Positions 35,672-45,408 of a stretch of DNA of 57,453 nucleotides are shown in pieces. The notes beneath the pieces were generated by a model. The model did not search any database. It was given only the letters and a program-made list of their open reading frames with translations, and was not told the origin of the DNA. This DNA is from a delta proteobacterium ML8_F1 (lineage in GTDB: Bacteria > Bacillota > Clostridia > Peptostreptococcales > Acidaminobacteraceae). How positions within the stretch are numbered: position 1 is the first letter of the stretch; every line of letters starts with the position of its first letter. The stretch is from the NCBI GenBank assembly GCA_002029975.1, contig LQBE01000040.1, positions 9,282 through 66,734 of the forward strand, read 5' to 3'. Position numbers and translations under genes: made by a program.

Positions 35672-37455
35672 AAAGAACCCATTATGCAGGGGTTTTGAGA
35701 ACAGAACACATTGACCAAAGGGTGACGGTCATGGGCTGGGTTCACAAGAGAAGAAATCTCGGTGGGCTCATATTTGTGGATCTCAGGGACCGGGAAGGCA
35801 TTGTCCAGGTGGTTTTCGACCCCGATGTGGATCAAACCGCCTATGAAGCGGCGGAGAAGCTCAGAAGCGAATTTGTCATCGGTGTCACAGGAGAGGTCAA
35901 AAAAAGGCAAAGTGTCAATCCCCAGCTGCCCACGGGACAAATTGAAATCTTTGCCCAGGCCCTGGTGATCTTTTCCGAAGCCCAGATTCCACCAATCCAT
36001 ATCAATGACGAGGACGGTGCGGGGGAGGGCCTGAGACTGAAGTACCGTTATCTGGACCTGAGAAAACCGAAGATGCAGGCAAATTTGATTTTCAGAAACA
36101 ATCTGACCAAGGCTGTCAGGGATTTTTTCAACCGGGAGGGGTTCATCGATGTGGAAACCCCCTTCCTCAACAAGCCCACGCCTGAGGGTGCCCGGGATTA
36201 TCTGGTGCCCTCCCGGGTCAATCCAGGACATTTTTATGCCCTGCCCCAGTCCCCCCAGATTTTCAAGCAACTGCTCATGGTTTCGGGAATGGACCGCTAC
36301 TACCAGATTACCAAGTGCTTCAGAGACGAAGACCTGAGGGCGGATCGGCAGCCTGAATTCACCCAGATTGATGTAGAAATGTCCTTTGTGGACACTGAGG
36401 ATATTCTAAAAATCAATGAGGCCATGCTCCAGGAGGTTTTCAAGAAAACCATGGATGTGGACCTCAAGATTCCCTTTCCAAGAATTGATTATGCTGAAGC
36501 CATGGAGCGCTTTGGCAGTGACAAGCCGGATTTGAGATTTGGCTTCGAACTCAAAGTCCTTGATCAGCTGGCTGGCAATTCCGGCTTCAAGGTGTTCAGT
36601 GAGACCGTGGCCGGGGGAGGCACCGTCCGGGGAATCAATATCAAGGGGCATGCCAGAGATTTCTCCCGAAAGGACATTGCCTCCCTGGAAGAGTATGCCA
36701 AAACCGTGGGGGCCAAGGGTCTGGCCTGGATGAAATTTGCTCAGGGAGAAATCACATCCCCCATCGGCAAGTTCTTTGAAGAAGAGGAAATCCTGGCCAT
36801 CAGGGCAATTTTCGAGGTGGAGGATGACGATCTGATTCTTTTCGTGGCCGACACCCGGGAGGTTGCCTTGACAGCCCTGGGTGCCCTGCGGGTTGAAGTG
36901 GCCAAAAGGCTGGATCTGCTCGACGCCGGGGAACTTAATTTTCTATGGGTTACAGAATTTCCCCTGGTGGAATACGATGAGCAGGAGCGGCGCTATGTGG
37001 CAAAGCACCATCCCTTCACCATGCCCCGGGAGGAAGATATCGCCCTGCTGGATACGGACCTCGCCAGGGTCAGAGCCAAGGCTTACGACATCGTTCTCAA
37101 TGGGGTGGAAATCGGGGGAGGCAGTATCCGAATCCACGATGCCGCCCTGCAGAAAAGGATGTTCCAGGTGCTGGGACTGGGGGAAGAAGAAGTCAAGGAG
37201 AAATTCGGGTTTTTGATTGAAGCCTTCAAGTACGGCACTCCTCCCCATGGCGGAATCGCCTATGGCCTCGATCGCATGGTCATGCTCATGAGAGGGGCAG
37301 GCTCCATTCGTGAAGTCATTGCCTTTCCAAAGACCCAGAATGCCGCCTGTCTGATGTCGGGAGCACCCGGGCTGGCAGACAAAAAGAATCTGGAGGAACT
37401 CTCTCTACAGATGGTCAAGGAGGCAGGCAATGGGACGAATCGGACAAGTGATTGA
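35668..37455 (+). CDS. aspS: Aspartyl-tRNA synthetase
   Basis: A class IIb synthetase that charges tRNA-Asp, possibly also tRNA-Asn. The 595-residue bacterial-type protein has an OB-fold anticodon domain (1-110), catalytic core with FLNKPTPEGARDY, QSPQIFKQLLMV, FRDEDLRADRQPEFTQID and the class II motif 3 region GIAYGLDRMVML, plus the inserted GAD domain (about 280-420). Four-base overlap with hisS implies shared T-box control. No gatCAB genes are in the window, so its Asn misacylation role cannot be judged. Confidence 0.97.
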   Translation: MKRTHYAGVLRTEHIDQRVTVMGWVHKRRNLGGLIFVDLRDREGIVQVVFDPDVDQTAYEAAEKLRSEFVIGVTGEVKKRQSVNPQLPTGQIEIFAQALVIFSEAQIPPIHINDEDGAGEGLRLKYRYLDLRKPKMQANLIFRNNLTKAVRDFFNREGFIDVETPFLNKPTPEGARDYLVPSRVNPGHFYALPQSPQIFKQLLMVSGMDRYYQITKCFRDEDLRADRQPEFTQIDVEMSFVDTEDILKINEAMLQEVFKKTMDVDLKIPFPRIDYAEAMERFGSDKPDLRFGFELKVLDQLAGNSGFKVFSETVAGGGTVRGINIKGHARDFSRKDIASLEEYAKTVGAKGLAWMKFAQGEITSPIGKFFEEEEILAIRAIFEVEDDDLILFVADTREVALTALGALRVEVAKRLDLLDAGELNFLWVTEFPLVEYDEQERRYVAKHHPFTMPREEDIALLDTDLARVRAKAYDIVLNGVEIGGGSIRIHDAALQKRMFQVLGLGEEEVKEKFGFLIEAFKYGTPPHGGIAYGLDRMVMLMRGAGSIREVIAFPKTQNAACLMSGAPGLADKKNLEELSLQMVKEAGNGTNRTSD

Positions 37456-37891
37456 AATCCAGGGGGATATAGCCTTTGTTGCCATGAGGGCCAATGCCCA
37501 GTGTGGTGACTGCAATGCCTGCTCCATGGGTCAGAATGACGACACCCAGACCATTGAAGCACTCAACGAAGTGAATGCCCATGTAGGGGATCTGGTGGAA
37601 TTCGACATGGAAATCCCCTCCCTGCTGAGTGCCGCTTTCATCGCCTACACCATACCCCTCATAACCATGGTGGGAAGTATTGCCCTGAGTCACTACGGAC
37701 TCAAAGCCTTGGGAATCGAGAGCAACCGGGATTTCTACAGTGCAATGACAGGATTCCTTGTGCTCTTCATCACCCTTAAAGTCATCAGGAAATTTGACTC
37801 GCGAATGAAGGAAAGCAGAAAATTTATGGCGAAAATCAGCCGAATTGAAGAACTATCAAATCAGGAGGTGTGTGTCAATGTTAAAAGATAA
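37430..37891 (+). CDS. RseC/MucC-family (SoxR-reducing system) protein
   Basis: A 153-residue membrane protein of the RseC/MucC family. The N-terminal cytosolic part has the cysteine cluster CGDCNAC (C25, C28, C31) that is typical of the family. Two hydrophobic helices follow (about 62-85 and 100-118), then a basic helical tail. In Gram-negatives RseC helps reduce SoxR or modulates envelope stress; in Clostridia it is probably linked to electron transfer, for which the sequence gives no direct evidence. AGGAGG lies six bases before the ATG, inside aspS. It overlaps glyA by 14 bases. Confidence 0.85.
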   Translation: MGRIGQVIEIQGDIAFVAMRANAQCGDCNACSMGQNDDTQTIEALNEVNAHVGDLVEFDMEIPSLLSAAFIAYTIPLITMVGSIALSHYGLKALGIESNRDFYSAMTGFLVLFITLKVIRKFDSRMKESRKFMAKISRIEELSNQEVCVNVKR

Positions 37892-39125
37892 GTGCAAGAC
37901 CCTGCAAAGTTGCGACCCGGAAATATTCGAGGCCATCGAAAAGGAAACCAAAAGACAGCTTGAGGGCATCGAACTGATTGCCTCGGAGAATATTGTTTCT
38001 CCAGCCGTACTTGAGGCCATGGGCAGTGTTTTCACCAACAAATATGCCGAGGGCTATCCTCACAAGCGATACTATGGGGGATGTGTCTATGCGGATATTG
38101 CCGAGGATCTGGCAAGAGACCGGCTCAAAGAGCTCTTTGGGGCGGAACACGCCAATGTCCAGCCCCACAGCGGCTCCCAGGCCAATATGGCGGTCTATAT
38201 GAGTGTTCTCAAGCCCGAAGACACGATTCTGGGAATGAGTCTCAGTCATGGAGGCCATTTGACCCACGGTTCACCGGTCAATTTCAGCGGCCAGCTTTAC
38301 AAGGTCGTGTTCTACGGCGTGAATGAGGATACGGGTTATCTTGACTATGACGAGGTCTACAAGCAGGCGGTAGCCCACAAACCCAAGATGATTGTGGCGG
38401 GAGCCAGTGCCTACTCCAGAATCATTGATTTTAAACGATTCCGGGAAATCGCTGATGCCGTCGGGGCTTATCTCCTGGTGGATATGGCCCATATCGCCGG
38501 TCTGGTGGCGGCTGGTCTGCATCCCAGTCCAGTCCCTTACGCCGATTTCGTCACCACCACGACCCACAAAACCCTCAGAGGTCCCCGGGGAGGGGCTATC
38601 CTGTGCAAGGCTGAATATGCAAAGGGGGTTGACAAGGCCATTTTCCCGGGCATACAGGGAGGTCCCCTGGTCCATGTCATAGCCGCCAAGGCGGTGGCTT
38701 TCAAAGAAGCCCTCAGTGACGAATTCAAGGCCTACCAGCAGGCGGTTCTCGACAATACCCATGAGCTGAGTGAGGCACTGGTTCAAAAGGGGTACGACAT
38801 TGTCTCCGGTGGCACTGACAACCACGTTTTTCTTCTGGATCTCCGCAGCAAGGGTTTGACAGGCAAAGAAGCGGAGCGTCTTCTTGGAGAGGTGCATATC
38901 ACCGTGAACAAGAATACCGTGCCAAAAGAAACCGAATCCCCCTTTGTGACCAGCGGCATCCGTCTCGGGACGGCCGCCCTGACCACCCGGGGTTTCACAA
39001 CGGGAGACATGCTTACCGTGGCGGAATTGATCGACCTGACCCTCACCAAGCAGGCGGCAGTTGAAGAAATCCAAGAGCGGGTGGTCGCCCTTGCCAAACA
39101 ATTTCCTCTTTTCGGTACCAACTAA
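37878..39125 (+). CDS. glyA: Serine hydroxymethyltransferase
   Basis: A PLP enzyme interconverting serine and glycine while charging tetrahydrofolate with a one-carbon unit. The 415-residue protein has the PLP lysine K231 in [14 protein letters not shown], the ELIASEN and RYYGGC segments, and [17 protein letters not shown] 37878 follows AGGAGGT by eight bases; the longer frame from 37845 would start inside the upstream gene. A strong terminator ends the unit. Confidence 0.97.
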   Translation: MLKDKCKTLQSCDPEIFEAIEKETKRQLEGIELIASENIVSPAVLEAMGSVFTNKYAEGYPHKRYYGGCVYADIAEDLARDRLKELFGAEHANVQPHSGSQANMAVYMSVLKPEDTILGMSLSHGGHLTHGSPVNFSGQLYKVVFYGVNEDTGYLDYDEVYKQAVAHKPKMIVAGASAYSRIIDFKRFREIADAVGAYLLVDMAHIAGLVAAGLHPSPVPYADFVTTTTHKTLRGPRGGAILCKAEYAKGVDKAIFPGIQGGPLVHVIAAKAVAFKEALSDEFKAYQQAVLDNTHELSEALVQKGYDIVSGGTDNHVFLLDLRSKGLTGKEAERLLGEVHITVNKNTVPKETESPFVTSGIRLGTAALTTRGFTTGDMLTVAELIDLTLTKQAAVEEIQERVVALAKQFPLFGTN

Positions 39126-39139
39126 GTAAAAATAAAAAC

Positions 39140-39178
39140 AAAAAAACGATTTGGAGGGTTGATTCAAATCGTTTTTTT
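39140..39178 (+). terminator. Intrinsic terminator after glyA
   Basis: A perfect 14-bp stem (39140-39153 with 39165-39178), an 11-base loop and a seven-T arm end. Confidence 0.88.
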
Positions 39179-39224
39179 ACAGGAAGCCTCCACTTCTATC
39201 AGTGGGGGAGTTCGCAGGTGGAGG

Positions 39225-39263
39225 ATGTATACAGTAGAAGAAGCCAAGGGAATCAGAAAGTGA
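39225..39263 (+). other. Short frame ending in TGA, in phase with the MATE gene
   Basis: ATG 39225 opens MYTVEEAKGIRK and stops at TGA 39261-39263. That stop is exactly four codons before, and in the same frame as, the ATG used for the MATE gene at 39273. The 12 residues look like the normal N-terminal tail of a MATE transporter. This suggests that the original start was here and that a nonsense codon now splits the leader from the body. A ribosome binding site (AGGTGG) lies three bases before the ATG, which is close. Confidence 0.45.
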
Positions 39264-39272
39264 ATTCTGGGG

Positions 39273-40601
39273 ATGATTCTTCCCATTACCGGTGAGAATT
39301 TCCTGCAGATGTTCGCCGGAACCATCACCATGGCCTACATGGGAAGGGTCAGCCCCCTGGCCGTAGGCGCCGTGGGAATCGGCAATCTGGTTTTTCGAAT
39401 CCTGTGGTCCTTTTTCAAAGGACTGGGGGTGGGGGCCGCCGCCTATGTGGCAAGAAAATTTGGGGGGAACCACTTCAATGATATCAGGACCATAGCCGGG
39501 GGCGGGGTTGTTTTTGCCTTTTGCTCGGGAATCGTTGTCACAGTGGTCCTCCTGGGAACCGGGGATATGCTTCTGAGGGTTTTTTCCGACAATCCTCTGT
39601 TTCTGGGTTCAGCCGGTGAATTTCTGAGCATCATTGCCCTGAGCCTGCCCTTTGCCGGTGTCATCCTTTTTGTTTCCGGGGTCCTGCAGGGAACCGGAGA
39701 CGCCCGGACCCCCATGATTATTGTGGGATGGCTCAATTTTGTGAATGTCATTCTGGGTTTTTTACTGGTTTTCGGAGTGGGACCCCTTCCCCCCCTCGGC
39801 CTTAGAGGTGCGGGATATGCTTTTCTGGCGGGACACCTTGTGGCAGCTTTTATGAGTCTGTTGGCACTGCAGGGCTTTTTCAGGGCTCTGGCTTCCCAAA
39901 AGTCCCAGCATCAGGATGAATCCTTCCCGAGGGCACTATTGACCCTTATGAGCTATGGCATTCCCACAGCTTTGGAGATCACTTTTTGGCTGATTTCATC
40001 CATTTTTGTCTCCCGGGCCATCCTTTTCCACGGTGAACTGGAATATGCGGCCTACCAGCTGGCTCTGCAGGCGGAATCCTTTTCCTATATGCCGGCGGCC
40101 GGAATTGGTATTGCAGCCACCGCCTTTATCGGCCAGGCCCTGGGTGGAGGGGACAGTGAGCTTGCCAGAGCCTATTTCAAGGAAATCAAAGCCATCACCC
40201 TGGGGATTACACTCCTGAGTGCCGGGGTTTTAGTGGGAGCCCCCTACTGGATCATGCGGCTGATGACGGACCAGTCCGCCCTGATACCCCTGGGCGCCAC
40301 TTATCTGTTCATTATGGGATTCACCCAGCTGCCACAGAATTTCATGCTCCTGTACCATGGTGTTTTCAGAGGTGCCGGATTGCCCAAGCTGCCCCTTGCG
40401 AACACCATGATAGGCATCTGGCTTGTCAGGGTCCCGACAGTCCTCTTCGCCACCTTCGTACTGGAGGCCCCGATTCTCTGGATCTGGCTGATGATTGTTC
40501 TGGATTTGCTGGTCCGCTATGGCATCGCCCGGGGGCTTTTTAAAAGGAAAAATGTACTGGGTGATATTGAAGGACATCAAACTACGAGAGAAATGGAGTG
40601 A
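39273..40601 (+). CDS. MATE-family efflux transporter (possible N-terminal nonsense mutation)
   Basis: A 442-residue MatE-domain protein with about twelve helices that exports cationic drugs or metabolites in exchange for Na+ or H+. It begins directly with ILPITGENFLQMFAGTITMAYMGRVSPLAVGAVG, the first helix, without the short cytosolic tail usual in the family. The missing tail is encoded just upstream in frame, but is separated by TGA (39261). Translation may re-initiate at ATG 39273 with the weak site TGGGG, or the gene may be poorly expressed. The remainder is uninterrupted and looks functional. patB follows, overlapping slightly with its leader. Confidence 0.85.
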   Translation: MILPITGENFLQMFAGTITMAYMGRVSPLAVGAVGIGNLVFRILWSFFKGLGVGAAAYVARKFGGNHFNDIRTIAGGGVVFAFCSGIVVTVVLLGTGDMLLRVFSDNPLFLGSAGEFLSIIALSLPFAGVILFVSGVLQGTGDARTPMIIVGWLNFVNVILGFLLVFGVGPLPPLGLRGAGYAFLAGHLVAAFMSLLALQGFFRALASQKSQHQDESFPRALLTLMSYGIPTALEITFWLISSIFVSRAILFHGELEYAAYQLALQAESFSYMPAAGIGIAATAFIGQALGGGDSELARAYFKEIKAITLGITLLSAGVLVGAPYWIMRLMTDQSALIPLGATYLFIMGFTQLPQNFMLLYHGVFRGAGLPKLPLANTMIGIWLVRVPTVLFATFVLEAPILWIWLMIVLDLLVRYGIARGLFKRKNVLGDIEGHQTTREME

Positions 40602-40606
40602 ATTAC

Positions 40607-41791
40607 ATGTCCAGATCATTTGATGAAGTTATCGACCGATCAGATACCAATGCGGTCAAGTACGACAGGACAACCCTCAAGGCTTTTTTCGGCCAGGAGG
40701 ATCTGATGCCCTTCTGGGTGGCGGATATGGAGTTTGCCGTTCCCGAAGCGGTGACGAAAGCGCTGAGAAAGGCTGTCGACCATGGAATTTTCGGTTACTC
40801 GACCCGCCCGGATTCCTACTACCAGGCGATTATCGACTGGACTCAGAAACGTTTCAACTACACGGTTGAAAAAGAGTGGATCGGTTTTACGCCGGGAATT
40901 GTCCCGGCGGTGAATTACGCGCTACAGGCCTTTTGCATGCCGGGAGACAAGGTGATTATCCAGCAGCCGGTGTACTATCCCTTTGCCCGTTCTATCCTCA
41001 ACAACGGCTGCCAGGTCCTGGACAACACCCTGGTCTATGAAAACGGCAGATATGAAATTGATTTTGAAGACCTTGAAAAGAAGGCCCGGGACCCCCTTGC
41101 CACGATGATGATTCTTTGCAGTCCCCACAACCCGGTTTCAAGGGTCTTTACCAAGGAGGAGCTTTCAAGAATCGGTGAAATCTGTCTGGAGAACAATGTG
41201 ATGGTTCTGGCGGATGAAATCCACAACGATATTGTTTTTGAAGGCTATGAGCACACGGTTTTTGCTTCAATCTCCAAGGCCTTTGAAGACATTGCCATTA
41301 CCTGCACGGCACCGAGCAAAACCTTCAATCTGGCGGGGATGCAGGCTTCGAGCATCGTGATTGCCAATCCTAAAACCAGGGAGCGGTTCAATCGGGTCCT
41401 GGAGAGAAACAGCATCGGTTTTCAGAATCCCTTGAGTATTGTAGCGGTGGAAGCGGCCTACCGCCATGGAGAAGAATGGCTCGAGGACCTTTTGCGGTAT
41501 CTTGAAGGCAATATCATGACCATTAAGGATTTCTTGAGCAGGGAACTGCCCGAGGCAAAACTTGTGGAACCGGAGGGCACCTATCTGGCCTGGATTGATT
41601 TGAGTGCCTATGAGAGCGACGGCATGAAACTGGAAAAAACCATGGCACAGGCGGGGGGCGTGGCCCTGGATGGCGGTTCCTGGTTCGGACCTTCAGGAAA
41701 CGGTTTTCTCAGATTGAATTTCGCCTGTTCGAGAAGTATGCTCCTGGAAGGCTTGAAGGGGATCAAGAAGGGCGTTGAAGCATTGAAATAA
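40607..41791 (+). CDS. patB: PatB/MalY-type aminotransferase (probable cystathionine beta-lyase)
   Basis: A fold-type I PLP enzyme of the MalY/PatB family, likely a cysteine-S-conjugate or cystathionine beta-lyase. It is 394 residues from ATG 40607 (GGAG eight bases upstream; the GTG at 40598 overlaps the MATE stop and is less likely). Motifs: LMPFWVADMEFAVP, FGYSTRPDSYY, PVYYPF, CSPHNPVSRVF, DEIHNDIVF and the PLP-lysine segment APSKTFNLAG. The N-terminal FDEVIDRSDTNAVKYD is characteristic of the family. Confidence 0.92.
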   Translation: MSRSFDEVIDRSDTNAVKYDRTTLKAFFGQEDLMPFWVADMEFAVPEAVTKALRKAVDHGIFGYSTRPDSYYQAIIDWTQKRFNYTVEKEWIGFTPGIVPAVNYALQAFCMPGDKVIIQQPVYYPFARSILNNGCQVLDNTLVYENGRYEIDFEDLEKKARDPLATMMILCSPHNPVSRVFTKEELSRIGEICLENNVMVLADEIHNDIVFEGYEHTVFASISKAFEDIAITCTAPSKTFNLAGMQASSIVIANPKTRERFNRVLERNSIGFQNPLSIVAVEAAYRHGEEWLEDLLRYLEGNIMTIKDFLSRELPEAKLVEPEGTYLAWIDLSAYESDGMKLEKTMAQAGGVALDGGSWFGPSGNGFLRLNFACSRSMLLEGLKGIKKGVEALK

Positions 41792-41809
41792 TCAAGGGGT
41801 GGTGAAACT

Positions 41810-42511
41810 ATGAAATACACGGTCAGTTCCTGGGTATTTGAAAAAATACCGCAGGTTCAATTCGGTATCATTGTTGCCAGGGGTTTGAAGAATTCTCAGT
41901 CAACAGAGTCCGATGAAAAGGCTCTCAGAGAGGGGGAAAGGCTTGTCAGGGAGAGGATTCCCCTGGAAGAATTGAAGACCCATCCGAGAATCAAGGACTA
42001 CAGGGATGCTCTGGCAGGAGTTGAAATCAATCCCAACAAGTATCAGAATTCCGTAGAGGCCATGACCAAGCGGGTGATCAAGGGGAATAATCTCCCCCTG
42101 ATCAATGCCCTGGTGGACCGCTGCAACGGGATATCCCTCAAGTATGTCATTTCCCTTGGGGGACATGATCTGAAGGATATTCATGCAGATTTGTCAGTGC
42201 GTCTGTCCCGGGAGGGAGACCGTTATCTCCCCTTTGGTGAAAAGGACTTTGAAGAGGTCCCTCCGGGAGAGCTGGTCTTCATCAGCGGCAATGAGGTCCA
42301 GACCCGGCAGTGGCTCTGGCGGCAGAGTGAACTGGGAAAAATGACCCTTGACACCAAAGATGTGTTTTTTCAGCTGGTCGGCTTCGAGGGGGAGCACCAC
42401 GCTGACTTTCTCAAGGCTGTCGCAGAGGTAGAGAATCTTGTCACAGAAAGGTTTTCCGGGACCTGTGAAACCTATATTGTGAACAGAGAAAGACCACAGA
42501 TTGACTTTTAA
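41810..42511 (+). CDS. B3/B4 tRNA-binding-domain protein
   Basis: A 233-residue stand-alone protein resembling the B3/B4 domain of phenylalanyl-tRNA synthetase beta subunit (COG3382). The recognisable core is the run from KYQNSVEAMTKRVIKG to NALVDRCNGISLKYVISLGGHD, and the later GELVFISGNEVQTRQWLWRQS. In PheRS this domain edits misacylated tRNA; free-standing members are thought to edit or bind aminoacyl-tRNA, but are uncharacterised. AAGGGGTGG precedes the ATG. It lies between patB and a flavoprotein gene with short gaps. Confidence 0.87.
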   Translation: MKYTVSSWVFEKIPQVQFGIIVARGLKNSQSTESDEKALREGERLVRERIPLEELKTHPRIKDYRDALAGVEINPNKYQNSVEAMTKRVIKGNNLPLINALVDRCNGISLKYVISLGGHDLKDIHADLSVRLSREGDRYLPFGEKDFEEVPPGELVFISGNEVQTRQWLWRQSELGKMTLDTKDVFFQLVGFEGEHHADFLKAVAEVENLVTERFSGTCETYIVNRERPQIDF

Positions 42512-42522
42512 GGGGTGACGCG

Positions 42523-42990
42523 ATGTTTCGTGAAATGAGGCGAAAAGACAAGCAGATGGCCCCTGAAAGCGCCAGGGCATTGCTGAAAAACCAGTGCTAT
42601 GGAATTTTAAGCGTCATGGGTGAGGAGGGGTATCCCTATGGGGTGCCTGTCAACTATGTCTATTTTGAGGACGCTATTATTTTTCATTCGGCCCTTTCAG
42701 GACACAAGATCCAGGGGATTCAGTCCTATCCCAGGGTTTCCTTTACGGTGGTGGGTGAGAACAAGGTCAATGCCAGGCAGCTCAGCACCGAGTACGAGAG
42801 CGTTGTGATCTTCGGCGAGGCCGTCATTCTCGAAGGAGAGGAAAAGCAGCGTGCCCTGCTGGCCTTTGGGGAACATTTTGCATCGGACTTCATGGCCATT
42901 GTCCATCAGGCGGTCAAAAAAGAGTTCAGTATCACCCAGATGGTCCGGATCGACATCCATCATCTGACGGGGAAAAAAGCCCTAGAATAA
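42523..42990 (+). CDS. Pyridoxamine 5'-phosphate oxidase-like flavoprotein (NimA-like)
   Basis: A 155-residue FMN-binding split-barrel protein. It starts with the MRRKDKQM motif common in NimA-like proteins, then YGILSVMGEEGYPYGVPVNYVYFEDAIIFHSALSGHKI, the FMN-contact region. NimA members reduce 5-nitroimidazoles; most relatives have unknown electron partners and substrates. The genuine pyridoxal-phosphate synthase role is unlikely because the PdxH C-terminal signature is absent. AGGGGTGA precedes the ATG, 11 bases after the B3/B4 gene. Confidence 0.88.
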   Translation: MFREMRRKDKQMAPESARALLKNQCYGILSVMGEEGYPYGVPVNYVYFEDAIIFHSALSGHKIQGIQSYPRVSFTVVGENKVNARQLSTEYESVVIFGEAVILEGEEKQRALLAFGEHFASDFMAIVHQAVKKEFSITQMVRIDIHHLTGKKALE

Positions 42991-43015
42991 TCACCTGATA
43001 CCAGGGGGAGTCACA

Positions 43016-44326
43016 GTGGATCTGATCAATAGAATTGGAGATAAGCACCTGGAAAGACTCAAACCCCTTGCAGACCGGATGAAGCCTGACACCCTTGAGG
43101 ATATCCTGGGTCAGGATCATCTGCTGGGCGAGGGAAAAATGCTCAGAAGAAGTATCGAGGCGGACCGGCTGTCCTCGATGATTTTCCACGGGCCGCCGGG
43201 AACGGGGAAAACATCTCTCGCCCAGTTGGTTTCAAAGGTGACCCAGAGTCACTTCATCACCATCAATGCGGTGAATTCCGGCATCAAGGATATCAAGGCC
43301 ATGGTGTCAAAGGCCAGGGAACTCCTGGATTTTCATCAGGTGAGAACCGTGGTTTTTATTGATGAAATTCACAGGTTCAACAAGATTCAGCAGGATGCGC
43401 TGCTGCCCTATGTCGAACAGGGCATTGTCATCCTGATTGGTGCCACCACCGAAAATCCCTATTTTGAAGTCAATCCCGCACTGTTGTCCCGGTGTTTGAT
43501 TTTTGAGCTCAAACCCCTGGCAGAGGCGGATATCATTCGCATCCTGAAAAGAAGTCTCCAAGAGGACAAGGTTTTAAAGGAGCAGGCGATTGTGGTGACG
43601 GAGGAGGCTTTTGGATTTCTGGCGAACCGGTCTTCAGGAGATGGCAGAAGAGCCTTGAATGCCCTGGAACTGGGCATTCTAAGCACCCAGCCCCAGGAGG
43701 GAAAAATCATTATCAATGAGGCGGCTGCGGCGGAATGCATCCAGAAAAAGGTGCTCCACTACGACAAAAGCGGAGACAACCATTACGATGTGATTTCTGC
43801 TTTCATCAAAAGCATGAGAGGCTCTGACCCGGACGCCACTTTGCACTATCTGGCACGGATGATTGGCGCAGGAGAAGATCCGAAATTCATTGCCAGGCGC
43901 ATCATAATCGCTGCCAGCGAGGATGTCGGCCTGGCCAACCCCAGGGCCCTCGAAGTGGCGGTAGCGGCCTTCACGGCTGTCAATTTTGTGGGCATGCCGG
44001 AGGGGAGGATTATTCTCGCCGAGGCCGCCCTGTACAATGCCCTGAGTCCCAAATCCAACAGCGCCTATCTCGGAATTGATGCGGCCCTTGGAGACCTTGA
44101 AAATATCCAGGCCGGGGTACCGGCCCACCTGGAGGATGCCACAAAAAAAGGTTTTAAAAAAACTTCTGAGCCCTACAGATATCCCCATGACCATCCCCTG
44201 GGCTATGTCCGGCAGGATTATCTGCCTGAGGGGCTCAGGGACAAGGTCTACTACAGAGCCAAAAAACTCGGGGAGGAGAGCCGGCTCAACGAACTCATTG
44301 AAAAAATCAAGGCGTATAAAGAATAA
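43016..44326 (+). CDS. rarA: Replication-associated recombination protein A (MgsA/Mgs1 AAA+ ATPase)
   Basis: A 436-residue AAA+ ATPase acting at stalled replication forks. Walker A is GPPGTGKTS (about 60-68), Walker B FIDEIHRFN, sensor 1 GATTENPYFEVNPALLSRC, and the C-terminal tetramerisation region contains SMRGSDPDATLHYLARM and YPHDHPLGYV. The start is GTG 43016 with GGGGGAG upstream. A bidirectional terminator separates it from the convergent ilvE. Confidence 0.95.
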   Translation: MDLINRIGDKHLERLKPLADRMKPDTLEDILGQDHLLGEGKMLRRSIEADRLSSMIFHGPPGTGKTSLAQLVSKVTQSHFITINAVNSGIKDIKAMVSKARELLDFHQVRTVVFIDEIHRFNKIQQDALLPYVEQGIVILIGATTENPYFEVNPALLSRCLIFELKPLAEADIIRILKRSLQEDKVLKEQAIVVTEEAFGFLANRSSGDGRRALNALELGILSTQPQEGKIIINEAAAAECIQKKVLHYDKSGDNHYDVISAFIKSMRGSDPDATLHYLARMIGAGEDPKFIARRIIIAASEDVGLANPRALEVAVAAFTAVNFVGMPEGRIILAEAALYNALSPKSNSAYLGIDAALGDLENIQAGVPAHLEDATKKGFKKTSEPYRYPHDHPLGYVRQDYLPEGLRDKVYYRAKKLGEESRLNELIEKIKAYKE

Positions 44327-44359
44327 AAAATCCGAAGAGGATGACCTCTTCGGATTTTT
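44326..44359. terminator. Bidirectional terminator between rarA and ilvE
   Basis: A 15-bp stem (44326-44340 with 44345-44359) with ATGA loop and T tracts on both strands. Confidence 0.9.
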
Positions 44360-44360
44360 C

Positions 44361-45383
44361 TTATTTGACCTTGAATATCCAGCCCTCGGGAGCCTCGATT
44401 TCTCCAAACTGCATGCCGGTCAGGGTTTCGTAGAGTTTTCTGGTCACGGGACCGACCTCGGTTTCGGAATGGAAAACGTGGAGATTACCCTTGTAAGATA
44501 TGCCGCCGATGGGGGTTATGACCGCCGCCGTGCCACAGGCCCCTGCTTCCTTGAATCTGTCGAGCTCATCAATCAATACATCCTCCTCGGACACCTTCAT
44601 CCCCAGGTGGTTTTGAGCCAGATGAATCAAAGAGAATTTTGTAATGCTTGGCAGGATGGAGGGTGATGTCGGTGTGACAAACACATCATCCTTGGTAATG
44701 CCGAAGAAGTTGGCGGCCCCAACCTCCTCAATTTTGGTGTGGGTCAAAGGGTCCAGATAGATGGCATCGGCAAAACCGCGCTGGGCGGCTTCCTGATGGG
44801 AAAGCAGGCTGGCGGCGTAGTTGCCGCCGACTTTGGCTGCGCCGGTGCCGTAGGGTGCGGCCCGGTCGTATTTTGAAACCTCGAAATTCACCGGACTCAG
44901 TCCTCCCTTGAAATAGGGACCTACGGGGAGACAGAAGACACCGAACAGATATTTCGGGGCCGGTTTGACGCCGATATTGTTCCCGATGCCGATGAGATAG
45001 GGTCTGAGATACAGGGTTGCCCCGGTTCCGTAGGGAGGGACATAGTCTTCATTGGCTTTGACTACCTGCATGACGGCATCGATGAATTTTTCCTCTGGCA
45101 CCTCGGGCATCAGAATTCTTGCGGCACTGTTGGCCATGCGTTTGGCATTTTCATCCACTCGGAAAAGCTGGATTGATCCGTCCTTGGTTCGATAGGCTTT
45201 GAGGCCTTCGAAGCACTGCTGACCGTAGTGAATGGCTGTCGAGGCCTGGGAAATACTGATGCGGTCATCCGTTACCAGCTGCCCCTTGTCCCAGCTGCCG
45301 TTTTCCCAGTAGGAGACATAGCTGAAGTCAGTTTTCATATAATCAAATCCCAGTTTGCTCCAGTCGATTGATACTTTACTCAT
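44361..45383 (-). CDS. ilvE: Branched-chain amino acid aminotransferase
   Basis: A fold-type IV PLP enzyme that transaminates leucine, isoleucine and valine with 2-oxoglutarate, in synthesis or fermentation. The 340-residue protein has HYGQQCFEGLKAYR (residues 52-65), the PLP lysine K184 in GTGAAKVGGNYAAS, the LDPLTHTKIEEVGAANFF motif, and a C-terminal FGEIEAPEGW. AAAGGAGGG precedes the ATG. The promoter has an extended -10, and the AT-rich element at 45443-45463 lies about 40-60 bases upstream of the start site, the usual place for a LysR activator. It is divergent from the GNAT gene. Confidence 0.96.
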   Translation of the reverse strand: MSKVSIDWSKLGFDYMKTDFSYVSYWENGSWDKGQLVTDDRISISQASTAIHYGQQCFEGLKAYRTKDGSIQLFRVDENAKRMANSAARILMPEVPEEKFIDAVMQVVKANEDYVPPYGTGATLYLRPYLIGIGNNIGVKPAPKYLFGVFCLPVGPYFKGGLSPVNFEVSKYDRAAPYGTGAAKVGGNYAASLLSHQEAAQRGFADAIYLDPLTHTKIEEVGAANFFGITKDDVFVTPTSPSILPSITKFSLIHLAQNHLGMKVSEEDVLIDELDRFKEAGACGTAAVITPIGGISYKGNLHVFHSETEVGPVTRKLYETLTGMQFGEIEAPEGWIFKVK

Positions 45384-45408
45384 TAACTGTCACCCTCCTT
45401 TTTTTTTC

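Noticed and set aside
39261-39263. TGA as selenocysteine codon in the MATE gene
   Set aside because: MATE transporters are not known selenoproteins, and I see no clear SECIS-like hairpin directly downstream. A nonsense change is simpler.
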